Source of the DNA: Haemonchus contortus | Taxonomy: Eukaryota; Nematoda; Chromadorea; Rhabditida; Trichostrongylidae | Length of the DNA stretch: 64,000 nt | Reading direction: 5' to 3' | Assembly: GCA_000469685.2 (NCBI GenBank) | Contig: LS997563.1 | Span: 13,679,440 to 13,743,439 of the forward strand | In this document: in pieces, positions 10,351 through 21,109 of the stretch | Numbering within the stretch: position 1 is the first letter of the stretch | Layout: every line of letters begins with the position of its first letter | Program-made: the position numbers and the translations under genes | The notes under the pieces: model-generated | Database searches by the model: none | Seen by the model: the letters and a program-made list of their open reading frames with translations, nothing else | What the model was told of the DNA's origin: nothing

Positions 10351-11017
10351 AGGCACGGTTCACGATAAAAAGGTTACTGAATTCTTCCTTTAGGAATACT
10401 CAGCGCCCCTATGGGTGGTAGAAGGGACCCTCTCATTCCCACAATCTCGGCGCTTAGGGCATAGTGGAAGCCCCGTTGCTGCCGTAGTTCGCTTTCCCGC
10501 CCCTCGATCGGTGCCACGTTAGACGAGTGTCGAGATAATACAGATTGCGATTATTCGTTCTAGGACCCACGCACAATCAGCTAATCGCCCAGTGATGAGG
10601 CGATGTTTTTCTCCCATTCTTTTTTCCTTTGTTATTCGTTTTGCTGCCGCGATCCCTTGTTTAAATTCCTACTCCTAGAGGCTGAAAAAGGTGAGCTACT
10701 TTTGCTGTTACAGAGGTTTTTTTTGTTTATTTATGCTTACGAGTGAATGAATTTCGGCCTACCGTTGCCTGTTATTCGCACCAGGACCCACACGCGCGCA
10801 GTGAAACACACTGTTTAGCTCGTCCGGACGTCCCACTCTTCTTCATTTTTCTTATTTCATTCTCGTCCAGCCCCCTTTTTAACGGTTTTTCGAAGCCTTT
10901 TTTCACTTTGGAAACACCGATGCACGCAGTTTCTTCACCTCAGTCGCACTAGTTTCAATCTTGTCGTCCATTTTTCATCATAATCTGGATTACCCAAAAC
11001 TATCGTGAACTGTGCCT
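10351..11017 (+). mobile_element. TTAA MITE, subfamily 2, copy H (667 bp)
   Basis: It starts AGGCACGGTTCACGATAA after TTAA (10347-10350) and ends with TATCGTGAACTGTGCCT followed by TTGA. The interior is unrelated to the 509-bp copies but matches the partial copy ending at 50630 (CTTTGGAAACACCGAT and CTTCACCTC blocks). It has no coding capacity. Confidence 0.82.
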
Positions 11018-11019
11018 TT

Positions 11020-12255
11020 GAGAAAGCCAGCCGTCCTGCAAGTCTGTGCTCAAGTATAATGAGGGACAATAAAAAACGCTCACTCTTAGTGATCGTCGGG
11101 AAATTATCGCATCCGGCCGTACTGTGGAGGCTCGAGAATAGGCGTCTCACAAACAACAACAGTTTTTCTCTCCCTGCGCCGCCCATCATCAGTCACTAGC
11201 CGTGATTTATGTATCTTCTGATTTTTTTCGCTCTTACGGTTGATCTGGCTCACATTCCCTCAGTCCTGTGCTGATTCGCTGAGAGTCCCTGCCTCCCCCT
11301 CCTCTTTTGAACAATCACTCTTCAATGGTAATCTTTTCATGCCAATCCTCCATAGCTTTCAGTTATCCTAAGCCCGAGACGTATTTCCTTGAGATACATT
11401 TTTTTTCCATGTTCTGGCAGCTTTTTCAATGAGTCTTGGGCCATTCACATGGGTTTGGGCACTCAATGAATAGGAAGACTTTCATCAAAAATATCAAGCC
11501 TATGAAAAGGATGAAATCGGCTCCCCATGGAAGCACCAGATGTTCCTAGCATTGGGTTGTCAGAAATCAGTGAGTTCGTAGCTCAATTACCTCATTCTCA
11601 ATTCTGTAATGTTCTGGTCCGTTAGGAGGTCTCGAAAGCACCTTGTGACTTGGTAATGTATGCGTTTCCATATTTTACTGTTGCCAGTCATACAATTTAT
11701 ATAGAAGTGCTTCGAATCTGCTTTGCCTCCATTATCAGATGTCAATGTTTTGCATGAGAAGTTATGTAAGTAGCACCATGTCAGATTGTCCTTCGAATTC
11801 AGTAACCAGTAGGTAGAGGAGTCAGAATTCCACTTCTCGTTCGAAAAGATCTCTCACCTGTCTTGCGTGGTACTTTTCTATGTGTTGATTTGAATATTGT
11901 GTTATATTGAAAAGATAACAGAAATACTGAGATGCAACTGATCGATCCTTCGGCAGACCACACAGGAAAATTTGACCGTTTTATCTACTTCAGCTATTTT
12001 AGCCTCTCCAGCCGTTGCGCCAAGAATAACCCGTACGAGAACACGCTCACTTTACACCACTATGATCATCGGGTTCACTCCAGGCTTTCCTGCTTTTTTG
12101 CGTCGTACTTGGCCAGTCGCCTCTTCCCCTTCCAAATTTGATTGGTCTAAATACAAAGTAACATGAATTATGACTTTGCAGGAAACAATCCGCCTACGCC
12201 TCGCCCCCCTTGGGTGGAGTTTAGCCCTGCTCAGTGCTCCCAATATGCCTCTTAA
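11020..12255. other. No gene recognised
   Basis: Overlapping short frames on both strands only; no matched repeat. Confidence 0.45.
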
Positions 12256-12258
12256 GTA

Positions 12259-13140
12259 TTAGGCTGGCAAATAAGTCCTGCGACAAAATGGAGACCTTTT
12301 TTGAATCATTTCTAAATTTTTTCATATCAGTCAATATTCGTAAAAAATATTTACCGAAGAAGTCAACAGCCTTCTTTCATCCTTTGAGCCAATCACTGAT
12401 GCCATCTCTTCAGGAGTGAGGGAGCTGTGACTCAAGGAAGTAATTGACTGCCGTTTTTGGATCACATTAAGTTACGAATTTCTTTTCCACAGCGGGTTGC
12501 TCAAAAAGGCGAAGCACATGGTAGTTAAAAGGGGGAACACTATAGGAGTACGGTTGATGAGTAACCTGGAACCAAACGGGATTGGTGAACTTTTGGTGCG
12601 TGTTTAAAGTGAAATTTCGACATGCGCTGACCCTCTGTGGGGACCTGACTTACGGCTTTGATCGTCCTTCTCTAAACCCGTTGGCCAAATTTCGGGGTTT
12701 AGAGGGGTAACCGATAGCTGTGTCCATCTAGTCTGCGTTTAGCAATCCATAGTGGATGGATCCCTTCAACCTCCATCAAATTAAGGGACGATGCTTACGT
12801 GACTTCGAAGGCAAGTATCTCCTCCAGTGAAGCGATCAAACTGATTGTTGACCGTTGATCGGTGAGCAGTGGCAGCATTGAAGAGGTTGCTGATAATTCG
12901 AGCCGCTACACCGACGTTTTTCCCTTGGCGTGCTTAGTAAAAGGTGATGATACGAATAGGGTGTTGTCCATCCATTGACCGTAATGCTGCGAAAGATCAC
13001 ACGCGTGCCATTATTCACTCATCTGTTGATTGCTCGGGGAGTGTCCTACAAGTCTATCACCCTTGCTACCGTGTTCACTGTGTTGATACAAATTTTCAAC
13101 GCTTCAAATTTTTTGTCGCAGGACTTATTTGCCAACCTAA
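12259..13140 (-). pseudogene. Internally deleted mariner element, copy 1
   Basis: The ends are TTAGGCTGGCAAATAAGTCC and its inverse (GGACTTATTTGCCAACCTAA), abutting TA. On the minus strand the region 12830-12930 reads GKNVGVAARIISNLFNAATA followed by a STVNN..DRFTGGDT segment, the N-terminal helix-turn-helix of mariner transposases. Near the other end a frame resembles the mariner C-terminal tail (DGISDWL, KAVDFFGKYFTN). At 882 bp it is too short for a full element of about 1.3 kb, and I cannot find the catalytic Asp triad. It is a non-autonomous relic closely related to 43874-44748. Confidence 0.82.
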
Positions 13141-13199
13141 TACTTACAAGAATCGAACGGTCTACAGGCGTGGGAACGAAATTCATGAATTTCTGGTCA

Positions 13200-13325
13200 A
13201 ACACGAACAAACCGACGCCCACACCGATACATACTCACGCACACACACATACACACACATACATACACTCATACGCACACATACGCACACATACACACCG
13301 ACAAACCAACAGACACACCCGGCGC
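13200..13325 (+). repeat. CA-rich microsatellite, locus 2
   Basis: Impure (CA)n/(ACACAT)n preceded by AATTTCTGGTCAAACACGAA and followed by CGGCGCGTTATAGTAAAAG, paralleling locus 1. The apparent 127- and 165-codon frames across it are artefacts of the repeat and the mariner relic. Confidence 0.8.
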
Positions 13326-13329
13326 GTTA

Positions 13330-14005
13330 TAGTAAAAGAATATCAGACCTGTCGATAGGTTTAAAAGTGTTGTCCAAAATATGGAGCGATACCGCCCAGG
13401 ACTACGAGAGCCTTTCCACCCTCTATTCTGGAGGAATGTAAAATCAGCAACTGTGGTGAGTTAGTTTTTGACCTGGGAAATCCCGATGCCCCCATCTTTT
13501 CGGCTTCGATTCACATTTGGGGGTTGAATTTCAGGTATCTGAACTATACAGTGATCTAAGAGGGCTAGTCGCTGAACAAATCAGAATTGCTTCACTCCCA
13601 GTTCTAGTTCTGTATAGAATATCTTCCAATTTGGGGAGTTGGAATGGATGGGGGATAGGGAGGTGGAATATGGTGGAAGGCTTCCTAGACCTGAGCCATC
13701 ATGAGCTAAAATTTGATTCTTTGGCCATCTGTCTGGGAGCAGTGTCTTGGACACTCTCATACCTCTGCTTTTTAACCCTAATAACCCTGTACGGGAGGGG
13801 GGGGGGGGGGAATTAACAAAAAGCTGAATATTTAAGCCTCATTGCCTTCGAGGAAAGAGTCAAGCGGCAATGCCCTGCGATGTAATTATGTACCCTGGGT
13901 TATAAAAAGCATCCCTAAAAAAACTTGTCCTTTCAGTGAGTATTACATTCATATCCCAAAACTAGAGCGATCCAGCAGCGTCATCTTTCTAACAAAATTG
14001 GCTAG
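13330..14005. other. Unassigned, with a poly-G tract
   Basis: It contains 14 G at 13797-13810. The 99-codon frame at 13517-13816 ends in this tract and has no recognised domain. Confidence 0.45.
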
Positions 14006-14014
14006 TTATGGGCA

Positions 14015-14105
14015 AAACTTTGGCCTTGGACGGGCCTCGAACCCTTACTTATGCTTTCGGGCCATTGAGAAGGCTGGGCAAAGGGGTCCCGATGATGCAA
14101 GGGAT
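14015..14105 (-). repeat. tRNA-like sequence, second class, degenerate
   Basis: The minus strand reads GGCCCGAAAGCATAAGTAAG followed by GGTTCGAGGCCCGTCCAAGG. This parallels the better-preserved tRNA-like sequence at 22575-22647 (box B and flanking positions). It is probably a tRNA-derived repeat rather than a gene. Confidence 0.45.
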
Positions 14106-14109
14106 AAAG

Positions 14110-14855
14110 AGTATGGTGCCCTAGGCTCCCCAGGACTATCGTTTATCCTTTTATGTCTACGGCGACTAATGAGCTTTATTTCTGTGTAATATTTCGAAAT
14201 TGAGGACAATCCCTTCCTGATTTTTTGCATAGTAATATTCACAATAGAATAACTGGAACAAAGCTTTCATATGAAGGAAGGTGAAAATGTCAGCGGATAT
14301 ACAGCACAATGGAAATAATGAGACCTCCTCTGTGATAAATACTACGAATGCACTAGGGAATACAACAAATTTGATACGGTTGCTGAATTCTTGCTAGCCG
14401 ACCAAACCTCATGTACCTACCCCGTTACAACAGCAGGAAGATAATCCTCTATATTCACTAATCTGGATGATATTAGAAGGTAGAGAAGTTGTAAACAAAC
14501 GGGAGAAGAAGGAAAGCGGGGCAGTTAAAAACCCGAAAAGACGTTGAGAGTATGAGTGCAATCGAAGCTACTGGTGTTCGGAACGAAGTAGCGCAGTGAA
14601 TAGCGGCGTAGCTGATTAACATCTTAGGTCTGAAACTGCCAGAGCCACCCTCGCATTCCCCGGTAATTTCCATGTAGCTCCTTCCTCTGTAACAATGTAA
14701 ACACCGACTGTTTTTTTTACAATGGCCATCGTCTTCTGAAGGCTGTGTTACTGAATCTCGAGTTCAGCAACTTGGTAGAAGGACAGTACAGTAAGCTTGG
14801 TATAGTAAGCTGCCGGCGAGTGGTACGACCTCCATAGCCGCTACTACGCCGTGAA
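14110..14855. other. No gene recognised
   Basis: No supported open frame or repeat. Confidence 0.45.
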
Positions 14856-14860
14856 AACTC

Positions 14861-14910
14861 GTCGACCTTTGAGTGTGTGCACTCAAAGGTCCCACACACT
14901 CAGAGGTCGA
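14861..14910. repeat. Compact hairpin with a third arm copy
   Basis: GACCTTTGAGTG and CACTCAAAGGTC form a perfect 12-bp stem with a 4-nt loop. A further inverted copy, CACACACTCAGAGGTCGA, follows at 14893-14910, so alternative pairings are possible. Confidence 0.75.
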
Positions 14911-14914
14911 AGAG

Positions 14915-15570
14915 TGGGGTCCTTATTGAGCTTTTCTAGGTATTTTTGAATCCAACAACGTCCCTCACGCAATCTTCGGGCAAAACGGGTTCATCCTAGA
15001 GAAGAATCTCGGAAATATTTGCGAAGTGCACTGCGGAGGAGAGCGAGTGGAGGTGCCAAGTAACCTTATCTAGAATCAAAGCTGTATACCGAGGTCTCAG
15101 TAATGAGACTGGCTCGGCACAAAGACCGACATCGCTGCTAGCAGTTCCTGGAAGGCTGTTGGAGAATGTCTCTGAGTATGATTACCTGCGCAATTGCAAA
15201 TATTTTACTTTTGGTCTTGACAATAATGATTTAGCTCGCATAATCTTAGAAATAGGGCCTCTTACTTTGATGATCGGCCCTCCTGCAACTTCCATTTGTC
15301 TCTTTCCGGCTTCTAGTCACTTTTCTCGGGCTTTCAAATGTTCCTGAACCTGGTCGTAGGATTTTTATTCAAGCTTCCTTAATTCTGAAACCCAGCCATC
15401 CCTTCATGTATCGTAGTATTTTCAAACTTCGCTATTCTCTCCCCACTTCTTCACGGGCCTCGAAACGTTTCCGAACTCAAATAGGGAATTTGTGATTCAG
15501 GCTCCATTTCCTACTCACTCCAGCATGACTGCGTAATATTACTCTGGTATGGCTAGGTTCGCTCACGTTC
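14915..15570. other. No gene recognised
   Basis: No supported feature. Confidence 0.45.
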
Positions 15571-15579
15571 CACATCTCC

Positions 15580-15839
15580 AGGTATGGGTACTTACGTGCG
15601 TCCGAGGATGCGCGCGGCAAATTTCGCGGCGAAGTGCGTGGTGATTCGAACGACTCTGGCGCCTATCATTGTGGCCCAAACTCGAAGTAGAGTAGTTTAA
15701 TAGGGTCAGCTGATACTACTAATCTACTCTACTTCAAATTTGGGCTGTAATGATAGGCGCCAGAGTCGTTCGAATCCCCACGCATTTCGCCGCGCAATTT
15801 GCCGCGCGCATCCTCGGACGCACGTAAGTTCCGTCCCCC
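15580..15839 (+). mobile_element. Foldback element FB1 (260 bp) with 9-bp target duplication
   Basis: Flanked by CACATCTCC at 15571-15579 and 15840-15848. It begins AGGTATGGGTAC and ends TTCCGTCCCCC. Between these lies a palindrome (15590-15829) with almost no loop, centred on TCAGCTGA at about 15709. The two arms are over 90 percent identical by eye (blocks GTCCGAGGATGCGCGCGG and CGACTCTGGCGCCTATCATT). It has no coding capacity. The 9-bp duplication fits Mutator-like (MULE) elements; the superfamily is inferred. Confidence 0.9.
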
Positions 15840-15877
15840 CACATCTCCACCCGACATGGGCGGAGTACAGTCTGCAC

Positions 15878-15955
15878 CCACACACACGCCGCCACCCACT
15901 CACCGACGCCCACACCGTCACCCGTGCCGACACACACACATACACCTCGTTATGT
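15878..15955 (+). repeat. CA-rich microsatellite, locus 3
   Basis: Impure CA repeats with ACACCTCGTTATGTATAGTA at the right edge, which resembles the right flank of the other three microsatellite loci. Confidence 0.7.
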
Positions 15956-15959
15956 ATAG

Positions 15960-17660
15960 TAAGGTCTAAAGCTCTAAAGTTTGAAGAAATAGACGGGTAA
16001 CTTTGGACCAAGGATAACGGTAATTGAGCTTTGCTCCCTGTTTGTTGGGCAACTTGTATAGGTCTTGGTAACGTAATGTCGAGTTAATTTGCTGTTGTGA
16101 CGATTTGACTTGAGAGGGGGAAGAAATCAGATTTCTCGAATCTAATAAGGAAAATAACTCAGCAAAGTAACAAGTAACTAGGTTGTTTTTGCAATAGCAT
16201 TGTGTCGATAATTGCGCTCCTAAATAGAGTAGCAGTCGAACGTGTTTCTGGAGAACGGGCTCAACGATTCCTCGCAAATGAAGTCGCTCATCTGTAGTTG
16301 ATTTCTTGCTCGGTACGACATCAAGACGGACACAGTTTCCCAGGAAGAGTTCTTGCCCTCTGTCATCACAATAAACCCAGTAACTTTTCCCACTTCACTC
16401 TGAGGTTTCCTTCCACATTGCTCTTCTCACTGAATTGCAATCGCCTCTGCCTTCGGGCCATTTTCAGTCTTGCCTTGGGTACACTCGCGTTAAATTTCCC
16501 ATAGGAACTGTGAGTTCGTTCGGAGTCCGTGTGGCCTATACAACGAGTTGCGATGGCCAGTCAATGTACAGGGCTACTTTTGTAATTTTTCAGACGAGAC
16601 TGGAACAATCAAACGATTCTGTAGGAAAGGAGATTGGCTTGGATAGGACTTGATTTCCGGACCATGTCTGTATATCGCACCACCACTTGGCACCATTACA
16701 TCCCCTAGAGTAGGAGAATAAGTATGTAACCCTTTTTAAGTGCTGTACTGCTTACAAGTTGTCAGTTGTAATAAGGTCTCAGGCCCCCCTATCTGGGTAG
16801 GGAAACCACCCATGAGTTCCTTGTTAGTTGACGTTCGACTAGCTTTGGAGACGTGCCTCTAGACAGATCTTACAACGACGAACTCTTCAACTCCTTCTTC
16901 AAATTGCTATCATACTACTCGCTTCTATCTCCTTATACGCCTTTGTATTCCCATCATGGTGCTAGTGATGATTCTTTAGAGGGTGAACAAGAATATCACC
17001 GAACCCGTCTTTTCTCATTTCATAAGCTTTGTCCTTCCCGCCCCCAAATGTTCATTTGCACCATGCCCCTTTTCTGAGGGACCTTTCCACAAGCTTTTTT
17101 CCAGATATACACATATCAATGAATTCGCAGAAAGCAAAGTTGTTATCGCTACGTTTTTTCTTGATCACTACTTGACTTTCCTGTAGTTGATTTTTGATGG
17201 GTGTTCTTCCTCCCTTACTATCACCACGCCTGCTCTCATTCATCTCGATTTTATGCTGTTGGTATTGTAGACACAGTTCACAATGATCTTGAACCATCTG
17301 CTTCAGGTGAAATAAATGGAGCTGTGGTGCAAAATAGTGCAAAGATGGCGAGAAAAGCGCAAAAATCAGCGGATTTTAGGGAATATAATATCAAGTAAGC
17401 AGTAGAACGGGGTTGTACGTTGCTAAGCAAAAAAATTCGCAAGGAAGGGTTTAGGTTGACGAGCTGTCAGTTGGTGCTATTGCGTAAAGAGGTCTGCAGT
17501 GGGCCAAGAATGTTAAGGATACTTCTGACTGATCGCATTATAGGACTGGCATTAAGACGCAAATACTGATAATTGGCCCAGTTGAAAAGTATTTCTAACA
17601 TTTGGTAGTGGTCAACCGATAACTCGGAGTAAGTAATCCATGCTGCAGGTTACGGGGCTT
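15960..17660. other. No gene recognised
   Basis: A 103-codon minus frame (15966-16277) and several plus frames show no domain and conflict with one another. No matched repeat. Confidence 0.45.
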
Positions 17661-17664
17661 TCAA

Positions 17665-17860
17665 CGAACGGTTGAAAAGGGAAAAATTAGGGGCTGAAAT
17701 CCAGGTGTGGAGCGGTAGGAACGAAATGGTCGCGTCGCGGCGTTATGGCGTGCTGTATGAAGAACGCTAGAACTGCTATAACGAAGCAAATGGTCCGCGA
17801 CAGCCGCGTGCGGCGAATCGATTACAGAAAACCGTGCCTACTGCCCGTCTACCCTAATAT
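17665..17860 (-). repeat. GC-rich element R4, copy 1
   Basis: The reverse complement matches copies at 40700-40961 and 47700-47952. It shares GCCGCACGCGGCTGTCGCGG near one end and CATTTCGTTCCTACC with CCACACC at the other. It is shortened in the middle, with no coding capacity. Confidence 0.7.
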
Positions 17861-17989
17861 TTGGGTTTGTAGCTTCGATTGAGAAGCCTTTTTTTGCATA
17901 CAGAAAACAGTTTCCCCAAAAAAGAAAAAATCGTCTGTGACTGTGTGGGTGTCTCCCACATGAGCGCACTAATATCCATGGGTTCCTAG

Positions 17990-18400
17990 CGTCGACATCG
18001 CTGAGTTTTAGACTCGGATGCGCTTAGCTGCGCGCGTCCGTCGAATCTAGGTCACATCGCAGCCGTCGCGCGCGGCAGGTCAGCCTGCGATACTTGACAA
18101 ACGACACAGTTGTCAGTGGGGCATTCGATTTGCGCTTGGTCCACGGCCGTCAACTCAAAGAGAAGATAACACGGACAATTGCAAGTAATTCGCTCCACTG
18201 ACACTCGGTGGTACTGTAATTTCGTCTCGAGACCTCAGTAGGGTGCGCCGCGCGCAAAGTAGGCGAGGTGCCTTACTCTCGACGCGCGCAACGAACGCTC
18301 TCCGTGAAACACATATGAGAGACGGCCAGAGGTCCTGACGCGAACGTTGACGTCGGCGCCACATCATGAAGACCCTCATTGTCGCAATAAGCCGCAACCA
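17990..18400. other. GC-rich segment, unassigned
   Basis: Clearly richer in GC and CpG than its surroundings (blocks such as GCGCGCGTCCG and CGCCGCGCGC). An 80-codon Arg-rich minus frame (18155-18397) crosses it, but that is expected of CpG-rich sequence. It may be another dispersed GC-rich element; I found no second copy. Confidence 0.4.
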
Positions 18401-18580
18401 GCTGTTTGAAATCTCAACATGTGAATGATACAGCTTTGATAGGGGGCGTCATAACACGTCCATTTTTGGGTGTTTACGTCGGCAACAAGGTTTTGGAGTC
18501 TTCAATGCGCCCTGTCCTGGTCCAATGATGTCCAACGTGCTTTCCCTGCGGGCCTCAGCTACATCCTGAGAAAGACTCAT

Positions 18581-18830
18581 TTTAATTATTTATTTATTTA
18601 TTCAAATACACCTCAAGGGTGTGCCTATTGATAACACAAAGAAAAAGCATTCAGAAACTATGGTCTCACTTGGCCTATAAACACAGAAAAAGAGAAGTGC
18701 ATGAAAACAAAAACAAGATAAAGAGTTAGAATTGGACAGCACTGAAAAAAGCAGATAGGTTAGCATGTCGAGATGTCATTAAAAAAAGAGAGGAGCTAGG
18801 GCATTATGTTGTGAGGAGGATAAGGTTGTT
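18581..18830 (-). repeat. LINE-like 3' end with (AATA)n tail
   Basis: On the minus strand the sequence ends ...GGCACACCCTTGAGGTGTAT, then TTGAATAAATAAATAAATAA. A short-unit A-rich tail directly after a structured 3' end is typical of CR1-like and other non-LTR elements. No reverse transcriptase coding sequence is recognisable next to it. Confidence 0.5.
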
Positions 18831-18834
18831 TTCC

Positions 18835-19595
18835 CTTGTCAAGCAGATGAGGGGTCCCCCCGCAAGATCCTGGTCCTTGATCCAGAACGCACAAAGAGAA
18901 AAACCGAGGGTTGCTGACAACTTAGTCCGTTACGAACGAATTCGTCCGGAACCCCGGGCGAACAGACCAAGGGGGACCTCAGACGAGGGGGTTCATCTAA
19001 CCGAAGGATCCTAAAACAACTGGGACCCGCAACTAAAGCCCACAGCACGACGAAACAAAAACTGCTCTTTGCAATGCTACCTGCCTGCTTCCAAAAAAAT
19101 GGAAGGAAATAAATTGCAGAGAGGTTATTGGGAGGTAGAACTAGTACGCCCGTGAACAATTGAACAGTATCGATTTTATGAACTGTGCCTTCTAGGAACT
19201 ATTCGTTAAAGCTTTTCTTCCTCATTTACTTGCACTTATATGGTCACATTCATTCGGGAGCTCCTACTGGACTCGACTTGATCGTCCCTTCAGAAAATTG
19301 ACGTTAGCTATGTGTGAATCGAAAATTCCTTGCTCGAGACTGATTGCTTTCCAATATTACCGCAGAGAGAAACTGATTTCAGCTTTAAATTCGATCTTAT
19401 TTCCAGTCCTCTAGCTGGAATGCTACTCCGTTTTACTGTACGTGCGGAAAATCAAAAAAAAAATCGAGAAATTCGATCAGAAATTCCTAAAAGCTCTGGA
19501 ATGAATCTCGAACAACAACATGTGGGTTTTCTTCCTTTGTTCAAGGTTGAGCTGGTGATCAGTTTTTCATTGAATACCTATCACAACTTTGTAAA
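18835..19595. other. Unassigned, with one solo MITE end
   Basis: GATTTTATGAACTGTGCCTTC at about 19174-19194 resembles the MITE 3' terminus, with no left partner found. No gene recognised. Confidence 0.4.
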
Positions 19596-19597
19596 GG

Positions 19598-19795
19598 GGA
19601 GACGGGCAGCTGAATCAGTCTTGTTCAATCGATTCGCCGCACGCGGCAGTCGCGGACTAGTTGCCCCATTATGCAATTCTAGCGCTTTTTATAGGGCTGG
19701 GTCGATATACGACTACTATTTTTTGCATAATTATACCGTTACTGCTTTTGTTCCTGTGTTCCTTTCTTGCTGCCCAGCGGCGTTATTTGTGTAAA
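19598..19795 (+). repeat. GC-rich element R4, copy 2, truncated
   Basis: It begins GGGGAGACGGGCAG, contains AATCGATTCGCCGCACGCGG and CTAGCGCTTTTTATA, and follows the 47700 copy for about 190 bp. The 154-codon frame across it is a by-product. Confidence 0.65.
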
Positions 19796-19799
19796 CGAC

Positions 19800-20325
19800 C
19801 GACTTTGAATAGAAAAATAGGCGGCCTTGAGGAAGAAGGCATTTGTCAGCCAATCCCACCTGGGGAAATCCCAACCAGATACCAAGTCAAGACTGTGTAT
19901 GTAGTAGTAGTGAAGTAGTAGTCGACTTGAATCCTCTGCGTCGGAAATAATCTTTTGGTGCCAACTCGAATGATCATCATGCCCAATGCGTGATTTCGCC
20001 CACAGTAAGGAAGTCATTACCTCATGGAAGAACATGGTTTTCATGAACCGAGAAGCCTTTTAAGAACCAGTCGTTAAAGTCGTAAGTTCGTTCTTGAAAG
20101 GCTCGGTTCGTTACGACTTCAACGACTAGTCGTAACTGGATTTGCTTATTGTTTCAACGTGAAAATCACCTACTCTTCCTCCCTGGCCTACCTATGATGG
20201 AAAACGGAGTCCCTGAGAATGTTGGTGTCGCGGAGTTCCCAGGAACCTTCATCTAAAGCTCTCGTTGAAGTCGGTGAAATCGGTAACGTCTTAGAAGCCC
20301 AACTTGGATGTTCTGGCGATGGGTC
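19800..20325. other. Unassigned, with interleaved inverted repeats
   Basis: At 20046-20140 two inverted repeats are interleaved: AAGCCTTTTAAGAAC with GTTCTTGAAAGGCT, and CGTTAAAGTCGTAA with TTACGACTTCAACG. Nothing else was recognised. Confidence 0.5.
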
Positions 20326-20329
20326 AAAC

Positions 20330-20770
20330 TGAAGGGTAACGGAACTTCTCCCCGATTGCGGCATTCGCCCTTGCGGCATGTGGCAAATGTCAGTGCAATT
20401 ACGTACTCACCCCGCCTCCCGCCAATCGGTAGGACGCGATATTTTTCCTTGACTGGCTTGCCTTTTCATTGGATTTTATCGTTTTTTCTTCTGTTTCTTT
20501 TTAGTTTTCATGTTCATTAGACTTGATTAATTAAAATGACTCCTTCTATATAAACGACGATCAAGCCCGCATTGGAATTGAAAAGAGCGGCCAGCCAATT
20601 CAAATAATTAAAGAACTCCCCACCTCACAAATTGCGCGCTCCAATCTTCCATCGCAATCCTGCGATACGAGGCGGGTGCGGCGTGTGCGACGCCGTGTTG
20701 GGGAAGAAGTTCCCGGACCCCAAACTGAAGAGCGGCTAGGGGCTTTCAAACGCGGTCCAGAAAGGAATCC
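20330..20770 (+). repeat. GC-rich dispersed repeat R5, long copy a
   Basis: About 440 bp that matches 21110-21520 in order: GGAACTTCTCCCCGATT; CAATCGGTAGGACGCGATAT; AGACTTGATTAATTAAAATG; CATCGCAATCCTGCGATACG; GTGTTGGGGAAGAAG. No coding capacity was identified. Confidence 0.75.
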
Positions 20771-20774
20771 CAGA

Positions 20775-21105
20775 ATGTCCATCCACGGTTGTTTTCCTTT
20801 TCCTCTCCCACTATTCGACAATAGCTAAATTTCCGAAGCAGCTCCCTCCTCAGAGGGGTAGTTCATGATAACTTTGGAACATCCAGTTTCAAAAGAGATA
20901 GTCAGGAACAATGCGAAAGTGTCGAAAAAAAAAAACGCGGAGATCAGCGTATCCAAAAAAATGTAAGGTCTTGAAAAAGTGGTCGACTCGGGGATTGGTC
21001 GACAATGTGACGACAGACGTTACATGGGAGAGGTATTGAACCAGCTGTTCAAATGTTTGCACCATTGAAAACAGCTGGTTACATTAAGCTGCCTGCGTGG
21101 GTCCC
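20775..21105. other. Spacer between two R5 copies
   Basis: No supported feature. Confidence 0.45.
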
Positions 21106-21109
21106 GTGC

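Noticed and set aside
12944..13441. 165-codon plus-strand frame
   Set aside because: It runs across the end of a mariner relic and a CA repeat; the His-Thr runs are microsatellite sequence.
14861..14910. Rho-independent terminator
   Set aside because: The sequence is eukaryotic, there is no U-tract after the stem and no gene upstream.
19330..19794. 154-codon plus-strand frame
   Set aside because: Its second half is the R4 repeat, and the first half has no recognisable domain or conserved composition.
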